Positions 16,871 to 26,146 of a stretch of 64,000 nucleotides of DNA are shown here, in pieces. Positions within the stretch are counted from its first letter, which is position 1. Every line of letters starts with the position of its first letter. The notes under the pieces are model-generated. The model saw nothing but the letters and a program-made list of their open reading frames with translations, was not told the origin of the DNA and did not search any database. The DNA is from an uncultured Amylibacter sp. (GTDB lineage: Bacteria; Pseudomonadota; Alphaproteobacteria; Rhodobacterales; Rhodobacteraceae): NCBI GenBank assembly GCA_905181935.1, contig CAJIZV010000001.1, positions 496,001 to 560,000 on the forward strand, given 5' to 3'. Position numbers and translations under genes: made by a program.

Positions 16871-17484
16871 TGAATGCAGAGGCTCTCAGCGATAACATTA
16901 TTCAACGTGCTGAAGATCGAAAACGCTTTATCGTTGCTATTGCAGGTCCACCGGGAGCGGGAAAGTCTACACTTGCAGAGGCACTTCTTGAAGTTTTGAC
17001 AGAAAAATCTATTCAGGCACGAATTATTTCTATGGATGGATTTCATTTAGACAATTCAATCCTGGCTGAACGCAATCTAATAGATCGCAAAGGTGCACCA
17101 AATACTTTTGATACTGCAGGTTTTATTCACTTAATTAAAAGACTGACCAGCTTAGAAGACAATGTTGTCATTCCAATGTTTGATAGGAATAAAGATTTAT
17201 CTATTGCTGGCTCAAGCATCGTATCAATAAGTGACAAAGTGTTGATTGTTGAAGGAAATTACTTACTCCTTAAGGAAGGCCCATGGGCCGAATTAAAAAA
17301 ATATTGGGACCAAACAATCTTTATAAACCCTGACACAGACACGCTTAAACAACGCTTACTAGATAGGTGGCTAAAGCATGGGTTGAATGCAAAGGCTGCA
17401 AAGCTCCGCGCCTTAAGTAACGACTTACCAAACGCACATTACGTTCTTGAAAAATCGTCAGATGCTGAAATTCAAATTATCTAA
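16870..17484 (+). CDS. frcK: P-loop sugar kinase, FrcK-like
   Basis: A kinase of 204 residues related to uridine/pantothenate kinase folds. Walker A is GPPGAGKSTLAEAL near residue 28; MDGFHLDNSIL and KGAPNTFDTAGF are typical of this group. LIVEGNYLLLKEGPW carries the base/acceptor region and RLLDRWLKHGL the arginine-rich lid. The TAATG overlap with frcA shows it is the last gene of frcBCAK. The inferred job is phosphorylation of the imported sugar; FrcK's precise substrate is not settled from sequence. Confidence 0.9.
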   Translation: MNAEALSDNIIQRAEDRKRFIVAIAGPPGAGKSTLAEALLEVLTEKSIQARIISMDGFHLDNSILAERNLIDRKGAPNTFDTAGFIHLIKRLTSLEDNVVIPMFDRNKDLSIAGSSIVSISDKVLIVEGNYLLLKEGPWAELKKYWDQTIFINPDTDTLKQRLLDRWLKHGLNAKAAKLRALSNDLPNAHYVLEKSSDAEIQII

Positions 17485-17576
17485 GTTTTAGTATCAATAC
17501 TTCTTCAACACTTCAGTTCTATTTAATAGTTTATGTATAAAATTAATTAGGTGACAAACTTACCATCATATATTTA

Positions 17577-18608
17577 TTAGCCTATTTCTGATGATTTAGC
17601 CCACAAATTAATATCTTGATCTGAAGTAATAGCATCAATATGTAAAAGCTCTTCATTACTAAATTCTAAATTATCTATAGCTCCAACACAGTCTCTAACT
17701 TGCTCAGGCTTTGATGCTCCAATTAAAGCAGTTGTTACCCTGCCATTTCTTAACACCCATGAAAGAGCCATTTGAGCTAACGATTGGCCTCTATTAGCAG
17801 CTATTTGGTTTAAATCATTAAGTGTCTGAATAAGCTGTGGAGTAATCTTATCTTGGGCTAAACTTTTGCCTTGAGCTGCACGACTTTCACTTGGAATCTT
17901 ATTTAAATATTTATTAGTAAGCATACCTTGCGCAAGCGGAGTGAAGGCTATTGATCCTAGCCCAAGATCGTCAAGCGTATTTAAAAGATTATCTTTTTCT
18001 ACCCATCGGTTAAACATATTATAGCTAGGTTGATGAATAAGGCACGGTGTCCCCAATCGCTCAAGAATCTCAACGGCCTCTTTTGTTCTTTTACTGTTGT
18101 AACTTGAAATGCCCACATAAAGAGCTTTTCCTGACTTTACTATATGATCTAGCGCACCCATTGTTTCTTCTAGAGGAGTGTTAGGGTCAAAGCGGTGAGA
18201 ATAAAAAATATCGACATAATCTAACCCCATCCGCTTAAGAGATTGATCACAAGAAGCAATTAAATATTTTCGACTGCCCCATTCACCATAAGGACCTGGC
18301 CACATATCATAACCAGCTTTTGAGCTAATAATTAGTTCATCTCTTAGATCTGAGAAATCAGTTTTTAAAATCTCTCCAAATGCTTCTTCTGCACTACCGG
18401 GTGGGGGACCATAATTATTAGCTAAATCGAAATGAGTAATACCGTTATCGAATGCTGTTTGACAAATGTCTCGCTTTATTTGGTGTGGAAAATCATAGCC
18501 AAAATTATGCCATAATCCTAATGAAATCGCTGGTAATTTTAACCCAGACTTTCCGCAATTTCGATAGATCATTTTCTCATATCGATTGGGATTTGGAACA
18601 TAATTCAT
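17577..18608 (-). CDS. Aldo/keto reductase, YghZ/voltage-channel beta-subunit type
   Basis: NADPH-dependent reductase of 343 residues with the (beta/alpha)8 AKR fold. The tetrad is visible: Asp and Tyr in ITHFDLANNYGPPPGSAEE, Lys in IISSKAGYDMWPG and His in DIFYSHRFDPNTPLEE. The C-terminal cofactor loop reads TALIGASKPEQV. The glyoxylate-like loop PGPYGEWGSRKYL is typical of the YghZ group, which reduces L-glyceraldehyde 3-phosphate and methylglyoxal. Convergent with frcK, 92 bp away. Stand-alone gene; exact aldehyde not deducible. Confidence 0.93.
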   Translation of the reverse strand: MNYVPNPNRYEKMIYRNCGKSGLKLPAISLGLWHNFGYDFPHQIKRDICQTAFDNGITHFDLANNYGPPPGSAEEAFGEILKTDFSDLRDELIISSKAGYDMWPGPYGEWGSRKYLIASCDQSLKRMGLDYVDIFYSHRFDPNTPLEETMGALDHIVKSGKALYVGISSYNSKRTKEAVEILERLGTPCLIHQPSYNMFNRWVEKDNLLNTLDDLGLGSIAFTPLAQGMLTNKYLNKIPSESRAAQGKSLAQDKITPQLIQTLNDLNQIAANRGQSLAQMALSWVLRNGRVTTALIGASKPEQVRDCVGAIDNLEFSNEELLHIDAITSDQDINLWAKSSEIG

Positions 18609-18621
18609 TAGATTTTATCTC

Positions 18622-18868
18622 AAACTATAATTTATAATATGTAATATGTAATCTGTAATCTATAATTTATATTAGGGCAATAAATCAATAAACTGAAATA
18701 TTTTTCTGATAAAAATTTAAAAACTTTCTACTTGTGTATATTTAGCTTATCAAAATGAGCTGAACCAGACTGGTTCAGTCAATAGAAATAAGTCATCATT
18801 TTCCAATCCAACAATTAATTAGCTACCCAGCTTAATACGCCTGTTTAATTAAGTTACTAGTAATCTCA
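18622..18868. promoter_or_regulatory. Intergenic region with AT repeats and a 19-bp palindrome
   Basis: Two features fill the gap upstream of the aldo/keto reductase. From about 18627 to 18675 there is imperfect repetition of TGTAATNT units in AT-rich sequence. At 18760-18778 a perfect palindrome, CTGAACCAG-A-CTGGTTCAG, has 9-bp arms and a single-base centre. The tight spacing argues for a protein-binding site rather than a terminator hairpin. The remainder shows nothing recognisable. Confidence 0.5.
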
Positions 18869-19423
18869 TTAAGGCGACAACCAAGTGCCTAACCAATTAT
18901 TATGACAAACAAAGGATGCTCTGCGGTGACATGCGCCAAGGTGCACAAGATCTATTTCTTTCAAGTTGCATTTTAATACTGCAAACCGATTTTGTTTAGC
19001 AGGCTTTTTGTAGGCATATGCCTCTTCAATGGTTGTGCCCGGTGGAGGCACAGTGCCATAAGAAACCCGCGAACTGGGAGGAACTTTTGCCCATTGCAGA
19101 TCAACATCTGCGCCAGTCAAAATTTCAACAAAAGCTGTTAATCTGATTTGCAAGTCTGCTTTTGGCAACCAAATGTGAAATGCGGCATATGGATTATGTT
19201 CAAGTGCAAACACTTTAAGTGTTGTAATGTCAGTATGTATTTCAAGAACAGATTCAAAGCGGGACGCCCCACGCAAAGCTACTGTGCGGGCTTCTGGCTT
19301 TCCTTCTGGTGAAACAGTGGCAAACGTAGGATAACGGGCCGGAGAGCTGCTGTCAGTAACACCTAGGGCAAGGTGAACCCATGCCTCATCTAGAAAAGCA
19401 TTTAGATCGTTTGCATTATTCAT
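18869..19423 (-). CDS. Pyridoxamine 5'-phosphate oxidase-like flavin protein
   Basis: A split-barrel FMN-binding protein of 184 residues in the PNPOx-like group (Alr4036-type). The N-terminus ARYPTFATVSPEGKPEARTV and the ALRGASRFESVLEIHTD block form the FMN pocket; TLKVFALEHNPYAAFHIWLP follows, and the protein ends RRASFVCHNNWLGTWLSP, similar to PNPOx C-termini. It overlaps the AttH-like gene by eight bases and so is the last gene of the LolD/FtsX/AttH/PPOX operon. Whether it oxidises pyridoxine phosphate or another substrate is unclear. Confidence 0.88.
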   Translation of the reverse strand: MNNANDLNAFLDEAWVHLALGVTDSSSPARYPTFATVSPEGKPEARTVALRGASRFESVLEIHTDITTLKVFALEHNPYAAFHIWLPKADLQIRLTAFVEILTGADVDLQWAKVPPSSRVSYGTVPPPGTTIEEAYAYKKPAKQNRFAVLKCNLKEIDLVHLGACHRRASFVCHNNWLGTWLSP

Positions 19424-20457
19424 AACCAGTCATTTCTAAATATCCTTGTCCTTTATGGCTGCCCGACACGTTAACTGGTCCTTCCCAGTAGGGGATTGAA
19501 AGTTCCATCCAAGCATCAGGGTTCTGAGCGGTTACAACAACATCAACGTTTTTATCTGGCAAAGTTACACGCCATTGAATAGGCAAATTACGATCTTTTA
19601 TAGATTTTATATTAAGTGGAATAGCTGAAAATGCACCATTTGGATAGGATGAAGTGCTACCATCAGGTGAGATCCAAGTCGAAGAGCTGTAAAGTGATCC
19701 ATCTTTTTGGCGTAGTTGAAAACCCATCAACTTTGCACCATCCACAAACGATAACGAGAACCAGTCCCAACCCAGATTGATCATCTGACAAAGGCTGTGA
19801 CGACCATTCGTGATCAAGCCAGGCATTCCCTTCCACTTCAATGTTACCGGTAGGTAATTTCAGCGTTCCATCAATTTTAAAAAATGGCTGTGAATAATAA
19901 TAACTGGCTTGGCCTTGTTCCGATTTAACCGAATAACCATTATCTCCATGAAAAACCAATGGACCATTTGCTTGAAGCGACATGTCATATCCAAAATTAG
20001 GACCATTTGCAGTGAGCGTCATCTTTTGGAAGTCTTCACCCTCTAACACCCATTCATCGATCCAAGCACGAAACGGAGTTGCCTCCACACCCGCCTGCCC
20101 AATCCCACCACGGGCGAAACGTTCAGTGGCAAAGTGTTGGCCAGGCGTGGTGACTGCAGCATGCGCAAACCATACTTGTGGCGATTGCCAGCCTGGGCCC
20201 TCTCCTGGCCTCAGCCCAGTTCTAAAGAGGGTCCATTGCAAACCATACGATGTACCATCTGAACCATTTAAGTTCGCAGTTAAGTACCACCACTCGATCC
20301 TATATTCTGGGTGTGCTCCATGATCAGTAGGAAAGTTAAAAGTTGGATTTAACTCTGGATTTGCAAATCCATCAGCCCTAGAGCCAAGGTCAGAAAACCC
20401 TTGTGCCACAACACTAAAAGGCCAAATAATTATAAAAAATAATATTTTAACGTTCAC
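19416..20457 (-). pseudogene. AttH/CrtC lipocalin-like exported protein, interrupted by one-base frameshift
   Basis: Two overlapping frames together make one AttH-type protein of about 346 residues. From a GTG at 20457: signal peptide (VKILFFIIIWPFSVVAQ), then PTDHGAHPEYRIEWWYLTA, YGLQWTLFRTG and WLDHEWSSQPLSDDQ. The reading then breaks. The next frame resumes with GWDWFSLSFVDGAKLMGFQLR and runs to the stop at 19416. Removing one of the two A at 19769-19770 (plus strand) restores DQSGWDWFSLSF exactly, and total length minus one is a multiple of three. Partner of the ABC transporter upstream (overlap of 11 bases). Genuine decay or sequencing error cannot be separated here. Local G+C is high (one 60-base line, 20161-20220, is 37/60). 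Confidence 0.85.
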
Positions 20458-22811
20458 TAGCAAAGACCCTTAATAAAGTTGATGGCGGCGTGCGCATGAG
20501 GCGAACAGCAGGCCACATGGCAGCTAAAAACGCAGCAATTAAAGCGTAACCTCCTAATTCTAAATATTTAAAGTGGAAACAGATACATGGGTAATTGCCA
20601 CCCAAATGCCTCAACATTGATAATCGTCAGTAATATCCATGCAAGTGCAAGGCCCATAGGAATAGCACAAACAAAGACTATTCCAGCAAGCAAGACAGCA
20701 CGCAATAGCTCTAACCACGCCAAACGGCGACGTGTGAGCCCTAATGCCCAGACAGGTGCAAGCTGTGGTACACGCAAATCAGCCAATGTCAGAAGGCTCA
20801 TCAGAATAGCAAAACTAGCAACGCCTAGTGTTAAAACATTTAAAGCTGATGTGACTACAAACGTTCTCTCAAACACCTCAAGTGATAGTGCCTTTATCCC
20901 CACCTGGTTAATAATTGCATTATTTTTGATGCCAAGCGTATTCACAATTTGGCTACGTAATTGAGATGCATCTTTAGTGCGCACCCCAAAGTTTGATGCG
21001 TAGAGATTTGGATATAAATCTTTAAATATTCGTTCAGTTATAATAACCTGCCCTTGCGGATTGCCATAATCACCAACTACTCCCGCAATAGGTAGCATTA
21101 AATCACGGCTTACTTGTACTAAACTTCCAACCCATAAGTCCGCACGTCGTGCAAATTGTTCATTAACAACAACTGCCTTGCCTCTCTCAATGGCATCCCA
21201 TGCATTGAGAGTATTATCTAAAAAAATCCAATTATTTCGATAAGTTTGGCCGACACGGATGCCATATAGATCTACAGGTAAATCGGCTATTACGACTTGT
21301 GTTGTAAGTAAGGGCAAAACCTCAATCTGGCGGTTCATTAAAAACATTTCCAATGCAGCACTTTGGTTAGCTGTTTCTACCTCCACGAAGAGTTCTGGTG
21401 CTAGCCTTTGATCAAGAAACGCTATAAAGGTTTGTCGAAAGCTTGACACCATAGTTGAGACACCAATATTGGCTGAGACTGCTAATAAAAGAGCTATAAG
21501 CGCAAGGCTAAGCCCTGGCAGTTGCTGTCTAGTATCAGCCCAGAACCATTCCCAAACTGGCGCAACAGTATACTTTTGAACCAAAGTTAGAAGGCCCCCC
21601 AGTAAGGGGGGTAAAGCCAATGCTGCACCAATCAGCAAACACCCCAGTAAAATAAATCCTGCCAGCAACCCCTCCAAGGTCATGGCTAATGGCACTGTGG
21701 AAAATAACAATGTAATGGCTATAATTAATTGCAATCGAAACCGTGATCCGGTTGCAACAACCCATGCGCGAGGCTTGGCACTTGCTAAAAGTGGCATTTG
21801 CACAATCTGCCAAATCCGTGATGAAAGTGCTACTGCTGTCCCAATTAATGCAAGCACCATGCCTGATACCCACCAAGAAGCACGCAATTCAAGTGTACCT
21901 GAGATTTGCGCACCATAAAGGCCTCTCAATGTAGCCGCGACATCTGGTAGCAAAAAAGCTGCAATAAAATAACCCAAAATAATACCAAACCCCGCCCCAA
22001 TCACAGCTAAAGTCATCATCTCAACAGTAATTAGCGTAATAAGAGTTCGCATTGGCACGCCAAGTGAGCGAATAGTACGAATCATGCCCCGCCTTTGTTC
22101 AAATGCTAAACCAATAGTGCTGTTTACGATAAACAAACCAACAACAAAGCTTAACAGGCCAAAGGCAGTCAAGTTCAAATGAAAGCTACCCGTAAGTTCC
22201 GTAACATTTGTTACCGCATGTGCAGATTGAACCCGTAAGTTGGGAGCTACCATACCTAGGCTTGGCTGTGTAATAGGTTGATTTGGTAATAAAATGAGGC
22301 GGGTCAAATCATCCCGCTTTAGCATCCTTTGAACAAGGCCAATGTCACCTATGGCTATGCCCGGTGCAATACTTGTATCCACTGTAACATTAGCCAACAT
22401 AGAAATTTTAAGCGCAGTTTCTTCATTTGCAAGTAAGGTATCGTACGTAATCGCTGATGGCCCTTTAGCTAAATTAGGTAATCCTGTAGCAGAAGTCACA
22501 AGATCAATGCCTAAGAGGCGCACATCGTTGATGCGCGCGTCAATTACAGGCGAGACCAGCCAACCTGATTTTCTAAGCAAAACATAAACATCTTGTGGAA
22601 TGCGGTTACCCTGCTTTGGGATCAATAGATCATACTGGCCCTCACCTAATGTTTTGGCCGCCGCATCGTAGCTTGCTCGGGCTTCAGAGTTAATAGCCTG
22701 TACTCCAGACCAAAGTGCGGTGGCTAAAGCAAGGCCTGCTAAATATGCAAATAATTGAACCGGATTACGCCACCAATGAGATAAAAGTGCCCTCAGACAC
22801 CAGGCCATCAT
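20447..22811 (-). pseudogene. FtsX/MacB-like ABC transporter permease with C-terminal one-base frameshift
   Basis: Large ABC permease with four core helices and extracytoplasmic domains, about 787 residues when repaired. The intact frame gives 747 residues ending QLPMYLFPL. Dropping one A from the AAA at 20570-20572 (plus strand) extends it with KYLELGGYALIAAFLAAMW and PAVRLMRTPPSTLLRVFASER, a typical FtsX family C-terminus, to a stop at 20447; the repaired length is a multiple of three. The N-terminus (WWRNPVQLFAYLAGLALAT) is the first helix. Likely lipoprotein or lipid-related transport with the LolD-like ATPase. A strong in-gene hairpin (C6-AGTAA-G7, 21595-21612) is also present. Confidence 0.85.
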
Positions 22812-23464
22812 ACCAAAAAACCATTACAAAGGTGCAACTGACGATTCATGCGGTCAGCTATGTTTGTGGAATGAGTTACAATCATCAATGCAGTACCTGT
22901 TTGTGCAACTAATTTCAGCATTTGATCTAACACATTTTCGGCAGTTACCTCATCAAGATTACCAGTAGGCTCGTCTGCAAGCAACAGCTTTGGCTTTGCT
23001 GCAATTGCACGTGCGATGGCAACGCGCTGTTGTTGCCCACCAGATAAATCCTCTGGATATTTTTGCATTTGTTCTTGTAAGCCTAAAGCTGACACAATAT
23101 GTTTTATATGAGCCGAGTCTAGCGTTCCTGATAGCGCAGATTGAAATGCAATATTAGCAGCCACAGTCAAGGAAGGAATTAGGTTGAACTGTTGGAAAAT
23201 CAAAGCAATGTCTGCTCTACGCAATTGAGCACGCGCACCATCGTTGAGCTGCGATAGCTCCTTTCCAGACACCCAAACTCGACCTGCATCTGCAGCTTCT
23301 AAAGCGCCTGCTATATGGAGTAACGTACTTTTCCCACTACCAGATTCTCCACGCAATGCCAAAGTATGACCAGCCTCAAGATCAAAACTGACCCCTTGTA
23401 AAACAGGCACGAGCTCTTCGCTATTACGAAAAGATTTTTTAACCCCTTCTAATCTGAGAACCAT
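22808..23464 (-). CDS. ABC transporter ATP-binding protein, LolD/MacB type
   Basis: ATPase of 218 residues partnering the FtsX-like permease. Walker [13 protein letters not shown], signature [14 protein letters not shown], Walker [14 protein letters not shown]; the GNLDE ending is typical of the LolD/MacB/FtsE group. Start ATG 23464 has AAGGAG at good distance; a longer frame to 23566 lacks a ribosome site and adds unrelated residues. The stop overlaps the permease start by four bases. First gene of the operon with permease, AttH-like protein and PPOX protein. Confidence 0.92.
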   Translation of the reverse strand: MVLRLEGVKKSFRNSEELVPVLQGVSFDLEAGHTLALRGESGSGKSTLLHIAGALEAADAGRVWVSGKELSQLNDGARAQLRRADIALIFQQFNLIPSLTVAANIAFQSALSGTLDSAHIKHIVSALGLQEQMQKYPEDLSGGQQQRVAIARAIAAKPKLLLADEPTGNLDEVTAENVLDQMLKLVAQTGTALMIVTHSTNIADRMNRQLHLCNGFLV

Positions 23465-23747
23465 AATAAACTCCTTACATCGTTTGATGTATATCGCACC
23501 TACACTTTTGACAAGTTTACTTAAATTTATCTTTAATTTAAAATGGATTCCAATATTTGTATGCACAAGAAGACATCAGCTAAATAAATCTAAGAACACT
23601 CTAAAAATCTTAAATGTAGTTTAATAAAATCGACTTATATTTTGATACTTACTAAAAATTGATAGCTATTTTTATAGTTAATACTTGCATTAAAAAATGT
23701 TGAAGGTAGTCTTTAAAAGATTATTTTTAAATCTGGAGAATATCAAT

Positions 23748-24035
23748 ATGAGTTATGCACGCATAAATAATATAACATTTATATCAGAAGAATTTGGCGA
23801 TAAAATACAAGCTAATTATTGTGCAACTGCACCTTCAGGATTCCCTGAAGCTGAAATATTAACATTTGTAAGGACTGGTCCACTAACAGCATCTTTAACC
23901 TCAATTTATCCAGACAAAGCAGCATATGATAGATCAGCAGACGAGAGAAAAAAACGTATGGCTGGGAATCAAGAGATGATTGCAAACGTCGATATGCAAG
24001 AAGGTGACGTAGCCCTAGCTCATATTAATAAATAA
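23748..24035 (+). CDS. Small protein, possible dimeric alpha/beta-barrel (ABM-like) domain
   Basis: A 95-residue soluble protein of unknown function. Start ATG 23748 is preceded by GGAG; an upstream start at 23697 lacks one. No signal peptide or membrane segment. The pattern of two strands (ARINNITFIS, AEILTFVRTG) with a charged helix (AAYDRSADERKKRM) resembles antibiotic-biosynthesis-monooxygenase-like small barrels, but I do not recognise the family with certainty. A decayed sequence with clearer ABM features follows directly downstream. Confidence 0.6.
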   Translation: MSYARINNITFISEEFGDKIQANYCATAPSGFPEAEILTFVRTGPLTASLTSIYPDKAAYDRSADERKKRMAGNQEMIANVDMQEGDVALAHINK

Positions 24036-24080
24036 TATTTAAAAATAAATTTAAATGTCAAATTTTAAAGGCGTACGAAG

Positions 24081-24370
24081 AAGATTATACGAAAACTATT
24101 AATAGTACGCTTCAAATCGAAACCTGAGCACTATCAAGAATTTATTGAAAAATAACACTCTACCACAAGTCATCCTTCTCAGTCGAAGACCATTACTTAA
24201 TGACCAAAAGAGAAAAAGTCGTTGCAGAGGTGGCCAGAGATGAAACCACAATTCAAGAAAATATAGTTAAGGGTGTTAATTGGTTGGATACAGTACTATC
24301 ATCGTTGCCTGAATTCAGTGATGCTGACCATCATATAATACCAGTAACTGGTGAAATTTTTGAGATATAA
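24081..24370 (+). pseudogene. Decayed ABM-like (antibiotic biosynthesis monooxygenase type) gene remnant
   Basis: Two consecutive frames look like halves of one small barrel protein. The first, without a start codon, reads LLIVRFKSKPEHYQEFIEK and hits TAA at 24153-24155. The second frame continues as TLYHKSSFSVEDHYLMTKRE and reaches KGVNWLDTVLSSLPEF and IIPVTGEIFEI, stopping at 24368-24370. An ATG at 24200 could still make a 56-residue product. VRFKSKPEHYQEFIE resembles the first strand and helix of ABM domains. Lost start plus a frameshift argues for a pseudogene. Confidence 0.4.
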
Positions 24371-24542
24371 ACTATAAATTTTATTAATATGACAGAGCAG
24401 CAAATGCTTAATTAACTATACTAAAAATCTAAAACCGATTGAACCATATGAATTAGCTTTGACCAGTTATTACTATTTCCCTTAGTCTAGATCAAAAAAC
24501 TACAATATCATGCACTCCACTACAGCTAACACCAGAGGTCTT

Positions 24543-25190
24543 ATGAAAAAAATAGCAGCAGCCATTATTTACATTTTAGCATTTACACCTGGTTTGGTTA
24601 ACGGTCAACAAATTGACTTTGGTAAAGCTTGGAAAGAGCAACGTTTCTCAATATTTAATAGTAACGATTATACGTTAAATGGCGATACTCTTGGCATAAA
24701 GTCCAAAGGAACAGTATCTCTTTTATGGAGCTTTTTGCCTCAGGAAATGTGGGGCAAAAAATATGCTTCTTGGGAATGGACTGTGGAAAAATCAGTGCCC
24801 GCCACAGATCTTACACAAAAGGGTGGTGATGATCGAAATTTAGCATTATATTTTATATTTTTACCAAAAAAATTAGCAAAAGTAGTTCAGGAAAATAACG
24901 TAAGAGCCCTATTAAAAAATCCAGATGTACGTATATTGATGTACGTGTGGGGAGGAGCCCATAAGCTCCAACAGATAGTCTCTAGCCCGCACCTAGGCTC
25001 ACGAGGGCAGAGCATCATCAAACAGCTTTCAGGCACGGGCACTTGGTTAGAGCGTGTAAATTTGAGACAAGATCATAAGCGTGCATTTAGTGAAAATGCA
25101 CAAAGCCTAGTTGGCTTGGCAGTTTCATCAGATAGCGATGATACCAGAACAGAAGTTTTAGCAAACATAACAAGATTACTGATTGAATAA
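24543..25190 (+). CDS. DUF3047 family exported protein
   Basis: A 215-residue protein with an N-terminal signal peptide (MKKIAAAIIYILAFTPGLVNG). Family features visible: LWSFLPQEMWGKKYASWEW, VPATDLTQKGGDDRNLALYF and MYVWGGAHK. The pattern of W-x-W strands and the GGDD segment matches DUF3047, whose role is unknown; members are usually periplasmic. Start ATG 24543 is chosen because AGAGG lies five bases upstream and the signal peptide begins there; an ATG at 24510 would add eleven residues. Single gene, convergent with the amino-acid transporter operon. Confidence 0.8.
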   Translation: MKKIAAAIIYILAFTPGLVNGQQIDFGKAWKEQRFSIFNSNDYTLNGDTLGIKSKGTVSLLWSFLPQEMWGKKYASWEWTVEKSVPATDLTQKGGDDRNLALYFIFLPKKLAKVVQENNVRALLKNPDVRILMYVWGGAHKLQQIVSSPHLGSRGQSIIKQLSGTGTWLERVNLRQDHKRAFSENAQSLVGLAVSSDSDDTRTEVLANITRLLIE

Positions 25191-25387
25191 GTATTTTTTA
25201 TAGCTATTCCCTAGGACACTTTAACTGGCAAGTGCAAAGTGTACAGCTTCCTAGCCAATGACTTATGATATCATATTTTTAGTGTTAAAAATTGGAAAAT
25301 AATAAGTAACTATTGTTGACACTTAACGATTGCTGATAACCTTAGATATAATATTTAAATATATATAAAGAGATTAAGCTCAAAATT

Positions 25388-26134
25388 TTAGAGTATTTGA
25401 CTCAAAAATTCTTTAGTACGAGGGTCTTTTGCATTTTCAAAGAATTTTTTTGGATTTCCATGTTCAACAATAAGGCCACCATCAGTAAAATATATATGAT
25501 CTGCTACCTCACGAGCAAATCCCATTTCATGGGTTACTAATATACAGGTCATACCATCTTCTGCTAACCTCTTTATGGTTAACAGTACTTCATTCACTGT
25601 TTCAGGATCTAGTGCGGCAGTAACTTCATCAAACAAAATCACATCTGGGTTCATTGCCAAAGAACGCGCAATTGCGACGCGTTGTTGTTGCCCCCCTGAC
25701 ATTTCACCTGGATACGCTTTTTCTTTATCTTCCAAGCCTACCTTGCGAAGCAATTCAATTGCTGCTTTTTTTGCTATTTCTTTATCATGTTTTAACACTC
25801 TAATTGGCGCCATCATAACATTTTCAAGAGCAGTTTTATGGGGAAATAGGTTGTATTGCTGGAATACCATACCAACTTTTTTACGTAATTCCAGTTTATC
25901 TAATTCAGGATCATTTACTTCTTGGCCTTCTACTAATATTGAGCCAGCCTGAATATCATTCAGGCCATTGATACAACGAATTAATGTAGATTTTCCCGAT
26001 CCAGATGGCCCAATAATACAAATGACTTCACCTTTCATTACGTCTAGGGAAACACCCTTTAAAACTTCAAGAGTTCCAAAAGATTTATAGACGTCTCTAA
26101 TGGAGACCATTGGTTCAGTATCATTCCAGCTCAT
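25388..26134 (-). CDS. Polar amino-acid ABC transporter ATP-binding protein
   Basis: GlnQ/HisP-type ATPase of 248 residues. Walker [18 protein letters not shown], signature [15 protein letters not shown], Walker B VILFDEVTAALDPE (the DE-V-T/S-ALDPE form is specific to amino-acid importers) and H-loop LVTHEMGFAREVAD. Last gene of a four-gene minus-strand operon: binding protein, permease 1, permease 2, ATPase. Twelve bases separate it from the permease upstream. Confidence 0.95.
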   Translation of the reverse strand: MSWNDTEPMVSIRDVYKSFGTLEVLKGVSLDVMKGEVICIIGPSGSGKSTLIRCINGLNDIQAGSILVEGQEVNDPELDKLELRKKVGMVFQQYNLFPHKTALENVMMAPIRVLKHDKEIAKKAAIELLRKVGLEDKEKAYPGEMSGGQQQRVAIARSLAMNPDVILFDEVTAALDPETVNEVLLTIKRLAEDGMTCILVTHEMGFAREVADHIYFTDGGLIVEHGNPKKFFENAKDPRTKEFLSQIL

Positions 26135-26146
26135 ATTATATTTACC

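Noticed and set aside
19416-19841. A separate gene for the second half of the AttH-like protein
   Set aside because: Its N-terminal residues do not resemble the family until the GWDWFS point, where it joins the upstream frame exactly; one frameshifted gene explains both.
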